Positions 1 through 12,000 of a stretch of DNA of 64,000 nt are shown here, in pieces. Source of the DNA: Synechococcus sp. RS9909 (lineage in GTDB: Bacteria > Cyanobacteriota > Cyanobacteriia > PCC-6307 > Cyanobiaceae); assembly GCF_014279595.1 (NCBI RefSeq), contig NZ_CP047943.1, forward strand, positions 868,001 through 932,000. Reading direction: 5' to 3'. Made by a program: the position numbers and the translations under genes. Positions within the stretch are counted from its first letter, which is position 1. Each line of letters begins with the position of its first letter. The notes below the pieces were generated by a model. The model was not told the DNA's origin, did not search any database, and saw only the letters and a program-made list of their open reading frames with translations.

Positions 1-3000
1 GACATCCACATCACCGCTGAGGGTGAGGGTGCCGGTGCCGGCGGTGAGGGTGAGTGCCTCGGGGCCGCTGGCGCTGGCGATGGTGATGTCGGCGCCGGGG
101 GAGTTGACGCTGTTGATCGTGGTGGCGGCGGCCAGCTCGAGGGTGCCGATGTTGATGGCGGCGCTGCTGGTGCCCACCGTGCCGGCGGTGATCAGCTTGG
201 CGGGCGCGGTGGCGGTGAGGCCGCCGGTGAAGGCAATGGCATCGCCCACGGCATCACCGAGGGTGACGGTGCCGCTGTTGGTGAAGGTGGTGTTGCCGGC
301 GATCGTGTTGTTGGCGCCGGTGATGCTGATGGCGTAAGCGCCGGTGCCCACGGTGAAGCCGCTGGTGAGGGTGAGGTCGCCCTGCACGGCGATCGTCTGG
401 CCGCTGCCTGCCACGGCGTTGGCCAGGATCAGGTTGGCGGCATCGACGCTGCTGCTGAAGGTGGCGCCGCCGGCGCGAGTAAGGGTGAGGCTGCCGATGT
501 CGGTGCCAATCGTGCCGGCGCTAAGGCTGCCGGTGCTGTTCACCACCAGGTTGGAGGCGTTGCTGCCGGTGGTGCCGCTCAGGGTGTCCACCGTGATGGC
601 ATTGCTGCCCAAGTTGGCGCTCGAAGTTGCAGCCGCATCACCGAGGGTGAGGCTGGCGTCGTCGGCCAGGGTCACGTCCGAGAGGGTGATGGCGCCGCTG
701 CTAGTGGCGTCGCTGGGGCCGCCGATGCGGGTGATGCCGCTGATCGCAATGGCGGTGTCGCCATCGCCGAGGCTGATGGTGCTAGTGCCCGTGGCTTCCA
801 GGGTGCCGCGCAGGTGCACGGCGCTGGGGGCCGTGGCGGTAACGCCGCCGCTGAACACCAACCGGTCGCTATCGCCATCGCCGAGGGTGAGCCCACCGGT
901 GTTGGCGAAGCTCACCGCGTCGGTGAAGTTGGTGGTGGTGCCGAGCAGGCTGAGGTTGTAGCCACCAGCGTCGGTGGTGAGGCTGGTGGCGCTGAGATCG
1001 TCCTGGAAGCTCACCGCGCCGGTGGCATTGGCGGCCTGCAGGCTCAATGCGTTCACGCCGCTCACCGCGCCGCTCACCGTGGTGGTGCCGCTGCCGGAGA
1101 TCAGATCGAGGCTGTTGTTAGCGCCTGTGATGGCAGCCAGGGAGAGGGCACCGCCACCGCTGCCTGTGGAGAGCGTGATCGTTTGGGGGTTGGTGCCGTC
1201 ATCCAGAAGGGTCAGAGCACTGCCGATGGTGAGATCGTTGTTGGTGGTGCTGATGTCGGCACCAAGGCTCATCGAACCAGCGCCATCCTGCGTAAAGCCG
1301 CCTGCGGCGGTGATGGTGGCGTCGTCGGCCACCGTGAGCAGGCCGGCATTGGTGATCTCCACCGTGCTGCTGCTGGAGAAGGCCTGGTTGATCGTCACCG
1401 CGTGACCGGTGATGTCGACAGCGGCCAGTTTGGTGCCGCCCACCACACCGTCAAAGGTCACGCTGCCTTTGCCGGACGCGGTGCTCTGGGCGTTGATCGT
1501 CAACGCGCGGGCGGTGCTGTCGGAGTCAATCGTGCTGTCGAACTGGACGTTGCCAGTGGCGCTCGTAAGGGTCACGTCCGCGCCCAGCGTCACCGCGTCG
1601 TTAAAGGTCTGGTTGCCGGAGCTGGTGACCGAGGCGGCCAGGTTCAGGTCGTCCGCAACGGTGAGGCTGGTGATGGCGTTGCCGCTGCCGATGGCGCCGG
1701 CCAGGGTGATCACGCCGCTGCCGCCAGTGCTGTTGCCGATGGTGAGGGCTGAGGCGCCGCCGGCCGTGGCGGCGTCGATGCTGCCGCTGATGGTGAGGGC
1801 GCCGTCGGTCTGGATCAGGGTGTTGCCGGCGAGGCTGATCGCACCGCTCACATCGGAGGCGGTGCTGCTGGCGCTGCTGTTGTAGAGGGCGCCGGAGTTG
1901 CTGATGCCGCTGCCGCTGAGGGTGAGGGCGTTGGCCAGCGAGTAGCCCGCCAGATCGAGGGCGGCGCCGCTGGCGACGCTGGTGCTGCCGAGGCCAAGGG
2001 CACTGCTGGAGATGGCGCTGTTGGCGACAACGCTGGAGACGCCGAGCTGAAGCACACCGGCATCCACGCTGGTGGTGCCGCTGTAGGTGTTGGCGCCCGA
2101 GAGGGCGAGGGTGCCGCTGCCCTCTTTGATGAAGGCACCGTTGCCGCTGATCACGCCGCTGATCTGGCCGCTGCCCCGCTCATCAATGGTGAGCTGATGG
2201 CCGGCGTTGTTGATGGCGGCGGCGCTGAAGTTGGTGGCGATGAAGCGGGTGTCGGCGCTGAGGGTCATGCCCTCCCCGAAGCTGATCACGCCACTGGCGC
2301 TGATCGGCCCGCCGGCCACCAGCAGCGTGCCGGCGGAATCGGTGCTGATCGAGGCGGCGGTCACCGCGTTCTGGAACCAGGTCTGACCGCCGCTGTTCAC
2401 CACCAGCGCTCCCAGGGCGCCACCGGTCGCCGTTCCGACGGCATCGGCGAAGGTCACCGCGCCAGTGCCGCTGTTGATGGTGAGCGCGTTGGCTTCCGTT
2501 GCAGCGGAATCGAGAGCCGCCTGGAACTCCACCGCCGCGTTGGTGGTGGCCAGGGTGATGCCGCTGCCGAGGGTGATGGCGCCTTTGTAGGTCTGGCTGC
2601 CGGCGGTGGTGATGTCGGCATCGAGCACGGCGGCGGCATCGATCTGCAGGCTGGCGATCGGTGCACTGCCGCCGACAGTGCCGGCGAGGGTGAGCAGGCC
2701 GGTGTTGGCGAAGGTGAGGGCGCTGCCGCTGGCGCCGTTGGCGGCGTTGATGCTGCCGTTGATCACCAGGGCGCCGTTGTTGCGCGCGGTGGTGTTGGCG
2801 CTCAATGCAATGGCACCGTTCACGGTGGCGGCGGATGCGCTGCTGTTGAACAGCGCACCGGAGTTGCTGAAGCCGGTCCCCGCCAGGGTGAGGGCGTTGG
2901 CGATGGTGTTGCCGTTGAGATCGAGGCCGGCGCCGCTGGCGACGCTCACGCGGCCAGTGCCGAAGGCGGCATTGTCGCCGGCCTGCAGCACGCCGGCTTC

Positions 3001-6000
3001 CACGGTGGTGCCGCCGCTGTAGGTGTTGGCGCCGCTGAGGGTGTAGCTGCCACTGCCCTGCTTCACCAGTGCGCCGCTGCCGCTGATCAGGCCGGCGAAG
3101 CTGCTGTTCGTGTTGTCGCGTCCGAAGCTGAGCACGCGGCCGCCGAGGTTCACCGTGCCGCCGGTGCTGCCGCCGCCGCTGAGGCGATCGATGGTGGCGT
3201 TGTGGTCGATCAGCTGCAGGGTGGCGCCTGCCGCATCGGCGATCACCACCCGGGCATTGGTGATGGCGCCGGTGCTGCCGGCCACCAGGGTGCCGGCGTT
3301 GATGGTGGTGGTGCCGGCGTGGGTGTTGCTGCCGGTGAGGGTGGTGGTGCCGCTGCCCTGCTGGATCAGGTGGCCGCTGCCGCTGATGTTTTGGAACAGG
3401 GTCACCGCGTTGCTGCGGTTGATCACCAACGTGCCGTTGTTGATGAAGTCGGCATCGCTACCAGAGGCGAGGCTGCCGGTCGTGCCACCGGCACCGAGCT
3501 GCAGGGTGCCGGTATCAATCGCGGTCTTGCCGGTGTAGGTGTTGGCGCCGGTGAGGGTAAGGGTGCCGCTGCCCACCTGCGTGAAGCCAAAGGCGCCGCC
3601 GCTTTCGCCGATCGCCGCCGAGATGGTGCCGTTCTGGCTGGCGCCGATGCGGCTGTTGGCCTCCAGGGTGATGGTGCCGGCGTAGGTGTCGGCGGTGGTG
3701 CTGGCGAACTCGAGCGCGCCCAGCTGGGTGCTGCCATCAAGGTTCCAGCCCAGGCTGTTGAGCGTGAGGGCGTTGCTGATCGAGGCGCCGCCCATGTTCA
3801 GTTGCAGGGTGCCGTTGTTCTGAACGGTGATGGTCGACGTGCCAAGAGACAGCGGATCTTCCTGAATCAACCGCGCCTGGTCGATGACCGTGGCGCCGGA
3901 GAAGCTGCCGGCGCTGGTGATCGTGTAGGAGCTTTCGCCGTCGTTGCCGGTGCCGCGCAGGCGCAGGGTGCCGCTGCCGTCGATCGGGTTGTTGATGCTG
4001 AGGGCAGTGTCGCTGCGGAACACATCCATTTCGGCGCCGTTGGCGATGGTCACGGTGCCGCCATCGCCGAGGGTGCCGGCCGCACTGCCCACGCCGATCT
4101 GCAGGCGGCTGCTGTTGTTCACCGCCCAGGCGCCGGTGTTGGTGTTGGCGCCGGTGAGGATCAGTTCACCGGCGTTGGTGGTGATCGCCGCGGCGCCACT
4201 GAAGGCGCCATCGATGCGCAGGCTGCCGGCGCCGGCCTTGGTGAAGGCTTCATCGCGGGTGCCGCCTGTGGATGTGAACTGCAGCGAGCCGTTGGCGTGG
4301 CTGATGTCGATGGTGGCGGTAGTGTTCGCGTCGTCGATCCTGAGGGTGCGCCCAGTGCTCTGGGCGCCGGAGCCGGTGTAGCGCAGGGTGCCCGTGCCGG
4401 AGAGTTCCACGAAGCCGGTGCTGCCGGAACCGGAGCCGAGGTTGCTGGCGGCGTTGTCTTTGATGTCGGCCACCTCGAGCACGCCGGCGCTGATGGTGGT
4501 GCCGCCGGTGTAGGTGTTGGCGCCGGTGAGTTTCAGGGTGCCGGCACCGGACTTGCTGAAGCCGTAGTTCGCTGAGTCCTCAGTGAGCGCAGCGCTAACG
4601 AGAAGCTCAGGATCAGCATTGTCACTCGCAACGTTGAATTCCGTTGCCGAATCACGGAAATGGACTCGACCCGTGATGCTGGCTGTAGCCGTGGGATTGG
4701 TGACGTTGAAGGTGACGCCGGAGATCTCCCAACGACGGCTGGCTGCTGCATTACTGGTGCCTCCGTTGACGCGCAACTCGCCACCATCGGAGAAGTTTAC
4801 TGCGGTGTCCCAGATGTACATCCGGTCGGTGTTGTCATTCAGCGTGCCTGACGGTGTCAGCGCTTCAACCAGGCCGCCATTGATGTTCAACGTGGAGACT
4901 TTGTCGCCAGTCCAGCCCAGTGCCGAGTTGTTGCCTGTGAGTTGAACGGTTGCGCCCGAGTTGACGGTCAATGCGCCCTTGACAACGCCCTGGCCGTTAT
5001 TAGCAACGTCGTTCAGGATCAACGTGCCGGCATCGACGGTTGTGCCGCCGCTGTAGCGCATGTCCCGCTCAAAACTCATCACGCCAGCGCCGGTCTTTCT
5101 GACCTCACCTCGATTGTTGAGGTAACCATCAATATACAAATCACTATTGGCATTAGTACCAGCAGGCACATCGAAAGTGACCGTTCCGGTATCTAGGTTG
5201 TAGTAAAGCTGACTGCCGCCACTTGTTGTTGGGGACAAGATCTGGTTCTGGGCACCACCAGTAGTCACATAGGTGGTGTTGCGATTCACAAAATTGCTCG
5301 ATGTACTATTAATCGTGCCGCCACCGGCGCTATCAAACCTGAAGGTTGCGCCATTAAAGTCGATGCGGCTACCCGAAATCAACAGGGTCGACCCATTATT
5401 GATTTCATACTGGTTACCCGCCCCCGCAACGGTCGATGTGCCATGCTCCCCGACGGAGTTGACAGTGGTGCTATCGCCTGTTGACTTAAGCTCCAGCGTA
5501 CCGGCATTGATGATGGTGTCGCCAGTCCAGGGATGGAAGCCTTCGATTGTTAGCCTACCGCTGCCAATCTTGGTCAGTTCGCCAGCGCCTTCAATTGTCT
5601 CGGTGATCGTAGCGTTGTAGCTCTGGGTATCGATCGTGCCGCCGCCAGACAGCAGGCTCACGACCAAGGTATTGCGATCAACAATCAAATTCAGGTTGTC
5701 GGCGCCAGCTTTTAAGGTCCCTCCATCTAGATTCAAGGCTGTGGTCTTAGAGGTCGTTGAGCCCGTCCCGGCAATGCTGCGTTTTGTTAGCAGAACACCA
5801 CTGCTGTTTATGTTAATGACGCCTACGGTATCGGCATTGCCGTTTGAGACGACCTCTATATTGGTTGTATTTGTAGTTCCACCGCTGGCACCGACCTCAA
5901 CTAGGCCACCACTATTAACATTCAGTGCCCCTTCACCTCTAGTATTTTGAGTCAGGTCACCGTATCTGCCACCGATCCGGACTTCACTGCCATCGCCAAT

Positions 6001-9000
6001 CGTGAGAGTTCCGTGAACATTAACAATGCCATCGGCATTAATCCCCGTGAAGAAAGCGCTACCATCTGCAGTGGCAACTGATCCTTGCACATTCAACGTA
6101 GTGCCCGCAGCACCAGAAACATCCAATCGACGTAAACCCGATACAGAACCGCCAGAATCCACGGTTACCATGCCATCGTGCACATACAAATCACCGGCGT
6201 AGGTAGATGTGCCCGTGAGGGTTAACGTACCAGTGCCCTCTTTGATCAGGGTGAGCTTGCCGCCATTCTCGCCGCTGTCGGCGAGCGTGCCAGCGAAGGT
6301 GCTCGTTGCGTTGTTGACGCCAACGAACACATTGTCCACATCTGAACCCCAGCCGCTTTCGAGGGTGCCGGATCCGGTGAGTGCGTTGAAGCGTGCCGCA
6401 CTGTTGACGTTGCGGAACGTGGCGCCACTGGCGATGTTCAGATCCGCGAGGTTGTTGGTGAACACCTCGTTTGAGCCCCAACCCGTGGTCATCGCACCGG
6501 CTTGAACATCCATCAGAGCGCCCGCGCTCAGGGAGAAGGTGCCCACACTGGAGGCGCTGGTGTTCCACTGCAGTTCGCCGGCGCCGGATTTACGCAGGGT
6601 GCCAGTTCCGGTGTAGGTGGTCGTGTCGGCTTGCTTGGTGCCGGTGGCGATCTCGTAGTTCAGCACCGCGCCGGAGTCAATCTGATAGCTGCTGGTGCGG
6701 TTGTTGCCAGTGAGGCGCAGTTCGCCACCGGTGACCGTCACACCGCCTGTGTGGGTGTTGTCATTAGTGAGCGACAGCTGGCCGTTGCCGGTCTTGGTGA
6801 AGTTGCCAGAACCTGAGACAACGCCGCTAATAGTTAGGGGATCAGTGGCACTGGCCAGAGAGATTGTTGAGCTGGTGTTGGCATCCAATGCCAGCAAGCC
6901 AGTCCAGGTGCTTGAGCCCACGGAAATCAAGGTGCCGCCCTGCATGGTCAGTGGCTCACCCTGGGTGTAGTTCACGCCCTGAAGCTCCAGTGTGGCTCCG
7001 CTCTTCACGAACGTGCCACTGGCCAGTGTTTTGCTGGTTGCGTCGCCGAGCGCACCATCAGCCGTCACAATCAACTTGCCAGCGTTAATCGTCACACCAC
7101 CGGTGTGATCGTTGTTGGTCGACAGCGTGAGTGTGCCGGTGCCGGTTTTACCGAGCACGCCACTTCCGCTCATGGTGCCGGCGTAGGTCTCTGAATCACC
7201 GTCGGCAATGATGAAGCGCGTCAGCGCGTTGTTGGTGATGTCGCCCTGAATGGCTGCTGTGTCACCCTCGATGACACCGTCCGTAACCGTTGTGCCGCCG
7301 GTGTAGGTGTTGGTGCCGGTGAGCGTCAAGGTGCCCGATCCAACTTTTTCGAACGTGCCGTCACCTGAGAGCACGCCTGAGAAGGTGGTTGAGCCGTCGT
7401 TGGCGCCGGCGCTCAGTGTGAAGCCACTGCCCAGCACGATGTTGCCGGCACCGGCAATCGAGCCAACAGTGTCAGTTGCGTCAACGTTGTACGTTGTGCC
7501 GCTGGCAAGGTCGACAGCGGTCAGATCCGATAGCGCACCTGTGACTGACAAGGTGCCGCCATCAATGTCTGTGGCGCCCGTGTATTGGCTGGCACCAGAG
7601 AGCAACAGCGTGCCAGCGCCTGTTTTTGTGATGCCGGCTGGGCCTGCCAGTGATGTGTCGCTTGCACCAGTCGCACTGCCAATCACTGCCTGCACATCGA
7701 GCGTGGCATCGGTGTCCACATCAATCGTGATCGCGCTGCGCATGCGCAAGGAGCCAGGATCCGTGTCGCCTGTAATCGACCGAATCACCGAGGTACTGCT
7801 GCCCGTGACAATGATGTCGCCACTGACATCATTGCCGTCACCGTCGGCTTCTGTCCCACCCAGAATCCAGGTGCCGCCGTTCATATTGACGTCGAAGTAG
7901 TAGTAGTTGGAGTAATCCGAACCACCAAACGTGCCGCCGTTGATGTTGACCTCGGTCAGCTGCGCGGTGTTGCTGGCATTCGTCGTGCCCGTCGTGTTAT
8001 GGGCTTTGAAGTCGACTGTGGCGCCCGTGTTGATGGTCAACACACCACCCACGGTGCCGGGGTCGGTACCGCTTGCATTGGCCAGCCATAGCGTGCCGCC
8101 ATCCACCGTGGTGCCACCGCTGAAGGTGTTCATGTTGGATAGCGTCAACTGGCTGGTGTTGACCTTGTGCAGGGCGCCATCGCCTGAGATCACACCACCA
8201 AAGCTTGTGTCACTTGAGGTATCACCGATATTCAGCACCGTGTCGGCGCCCAGTTGAACATTGCCGCCCGTGGTGCCGCCACCGGCCAGTGAGCCAATGG
8301 TCAGCGCCATGTCTGACGCTGGTGATGCCGCCGGATTGGTGACAACGAGCTTGGTATCAGCGACGTTGCTCAAGCTCACGGCGCTGCGATTGCCCAGGCC
8401 GGTGGCATTGGTCACGGTCACTGTTCCGCCAGTGATGTCGGTGGCGCCGGTGTAAGTATTGGCTCCTGAGATTGTCAGCTCACCGGCGCTCGCATCAGCA
8501 GTCAGTGAGCCGCTACCGGAGATGGAGCCCGTTAGCGAGGCGGTGAAGTCTTGTACGTCGAGACTAAAGCTCGATGAGCCTACGGTCTTAAAGGTATGCA
8601 CGCGATAGCCGTCAGATGAGGACTCTTCGCCGCCTTGTGCACGGTCAGTGTCACTCAAGTATCGAACCACGACGATGCCCGAGCCACCCTTACCGCCTGA
8701 CTTTCGGAGGTCTCGGCTTGCGCCACCGCCGCCACCAGTGTTGTTAGCACCTGCCTGCCCACCAGCAATGAGGGCATCACCGCCCCCACCGAGGCCGCCA
8801 ACACCCAGGAACAGCGGATCGTCGTTGGATCGGTGGCTTGAGCCGCCACCGCCCGCGCCGAAATAGCCTGAATCTCCAAGACCTATGGCATCGGCCCATG
8901 CAACGTATAAACCATTGCCGCCATATCCCGGATTTGCATCATTCGGGCCCTGTCCAGATGTTCCGGCACCATCACCGCCTGATTTTATCTCACCACCATC

Positions 9001-12000
9001 ACTAGCTGTCCCGCCCGAACGCTGACTGTCTAGGCTCGCGCTGTTCCAGCCGTAGCCGCCACCACCACCTGCCGACGTAATGGTAAAGAATGACGAGCTA
9101 TTGCCACGTAAACCATGCCGGTTCTGATCAGCTGAATCATTTACGTCGTACCCACCAGAACCGCCATCACCGACTGTGACGGAAGCCGATGAGCCCGTCA
9201 GAATCATACTGCCGGTCTGAACTTCTCCGCCACCACCGCCACCTGCGATATCCCGTCCGCCACCGCCTCCACCACCTCCGACAACGAGATAATCCACCGG
9301 CAGGCCAAGCATGACTTCAACGGCGCCGTTCAGAGTGATGGCGTTGCTGACTTCAACACTGGGGCCAAGCACCAACGTTGTGCTGGCATTTCCATCCGCG
9401 CCCATGGTGAGCGTGCCACCAAATCCGGATGAACCGGTGGTGCTCAAGGCCAGCGTGCCGTCTTTCACGTCGACGCCACCGCCAAAGCTGTTCGTGCCGG
9501 TGAGGTTCAGAAGGCCGGCGGCGTATTTGATCAGTTGACCGTGGCCGTCAATGTCTGCGGTGATTGAGAAGCCGTTGCTGCGGTTGGTGGCCAGCGTGGC
9601 CCCTGTGTCAATTGTGATGTTGCCGGTGCCGATGGTACCGGTGGTGCCACCGCTGCCGATTTGCAGCGTGCCTTGGCTAATCGACGTGGTGCCGCTGTAG
9701 GTGTTGTTGCCCGTGAGCGTGGTCTCGCCACTGCCAGCCTGCTCAAGCGTGCCTGAACCAGAGATCGACTTGGACACCGTGATGTCGTTGCTGGTGTCGA
9801 AGATCACCGCACCATCGTTGGCGATCGTGCCCGCGCCGCCGAGGCTGCCGTTGGCTCCGCCATTGCCCACGCGCAGGGTGCCGGCGCTGATGGTTGTGGC
9901 ACCGGTGTAGCTGTTGCTCGTTGACGTCAGGATCGTTTCACCTGCGCCGGCCTGGGTGAGGCTACCCGTGCCGGTGATGGCGCCAGCCAGCGTTTGTGAG
10001 GCTGCGCTGTCGATAGTGAGCGCACCGCTATTGCTGATCGCACCGGCGTAGCTGCCGGTGGTGGCATCAACGTTGTCCAGGGTGCCTGTCACGGTCAGGC
10101 CACCGGCGCTGATGGTGATGTCGCCTTCGAAGGTGTTGGCGCCAGCCAGGGTCAATGTGCCTGTGCCGAGCTTGTTCAGTGCTGCTGTTGTGCTTGTTAA
10201 TGCCGTGGCAAACGTGACGTCGCGACCGTTGGTATCGATGTTGTAAGTCTGGTCTGTGGTGGCAAAGCGGCCTGAGTAGTCGGTGTTGTTGTTGGCGCTG
10301 TACTGCAGCGTGCCGCCACCAAGGTCAATCGTGCCGGTGTTGCCAATCGCTGCAGCTGAACCCAGATTCAGGATGCCGGCCGTCAGGTTGGTGCCACCGG
10401 TATAGGTATTGGTACCGGTGAGCGTGAGTTTGCCGGTGTTCTGCTTGGTCAGCACGCCACCGGTGCCGGTGATGTCACCTGACAGCGTTTGGTCAGCGGT
10501 GGTGTTGATCACCAAAGTGCCGGTATTGGCGATGTTGCCAGCGTAGTTACCAGCACCCAATGTGCCGGTGACTTCCAGTGTGCCTGCCGTGATTGTGGTG
10601 TCGCCCGAATAGGTGTTGGTGGCCTGCAGCGTCAACACACCAGCACCATCTTTGGTGAGTGCGCCACTGCCTGTCACCGCACCAGCCACGGAACTCACAC
10701 CCGTGTTGGTGATCGTGCCACCGGTGCTATCAAGCGCGAGCGTGTCCTTAAACGTCACTTCGTCACCGGTGACTGAGAGGTTGGCCAGCGTCTTACCGAA
10801 ACCGACTGCCTTCTCGAAGTTCACATTGCCGGTCGAGGTAATGGTCAGCTCGGAGGCGGCCAGATTGGTTTCTTTGACATAGCCAGAGGTCGTGCTTGAA
10901 GAGCCCAAGTCATTCCAAAAACCAGCGGTGCCAATAAATTGGCCGCGTGTCTCACCACCACCACTCAACGACCCATTGGGCTCACCGGATCCAAAATTGG
11001 AATACCAACCCGGCTGGGTCTTGCCGTTGGCCTGCACAGTTCCTGTCGATGGGCTGCCCTGGATATAGAACACTGAGACAGCTTCTGGGCCATCGGACCA
11101 TGTCCAGTTAGCAGATTTGTCGTCAGGGCGATACGCACCATGCCACGAAGCGGCATAGTTTGCTGCCAAGCCAGCAATCGAGTTTTCTAGGCGGCTGGTG
11201 ATCGTCACCAGATATGAGTCGCCTACTGTGCTGCCGCCAGTCGTTGAGCCCTTGGCAGCCGTGCGTGCATCGCTCCATGTTTGCGTGCCTGACACAAACT
11301 CATACTGGTTCGCCGAATTCACCACGCCCTTGAAGTCAACGTTGCCCGCGCCTGTATCAATCGTCAGGCCAGCAGGCGTTGCCACCAAGGTCTCACCGTG
11401 GATGGTGAAGTCGCCACCGCCGGTGTTGATGCTCTGGGCACCTGAACGGGCAAAGTAGATGTCGCCGCCCGTCAAGTAGCCACCGGTGGCATGGGTGCTG
11501 CCAGTGCCAGTCTGGAATGAACCACCACCGGTGGTAATCGAGGAACCGAAGAACTGAATAATGCCGTTGCCGGTGTTGCCGGTGTCGGCATGCAACAAGA
11601 CGCTCAGCGAGCCATCGGTGGCGTTAATCGATGAGTTGGTGCCCAAGGTGATGTGGCGCCCAGCCTTAACCGTCAACGTATCTGCGGTGGCAACATCATG
11701 CGTCACCGCAAAATCCATCACCACATCGTTGTCAGTGTGGAATTCGGTGTCGCGGTTGACCTTCATGCCTTGGGCATAGAGCTCAAGGTCAAAGAACGGC
11801 TTTGCGGATGTGCCGATGTCGCCGCCGATTGAAATGTCGCCGTTCAGTGCCTGAATGGTGAGGCTACGGGTACCATCGGTGTCGGGTGTGATGGCACCGG
11901 AAATCGCAACGTTGCCGTTGGTGGACTCCAGTGTCACGTTGTTGTTCACCGTCACCGGGCCATAGAAGCTCTGCAGGCCGTCGGTGGTCACATTGGCGTT

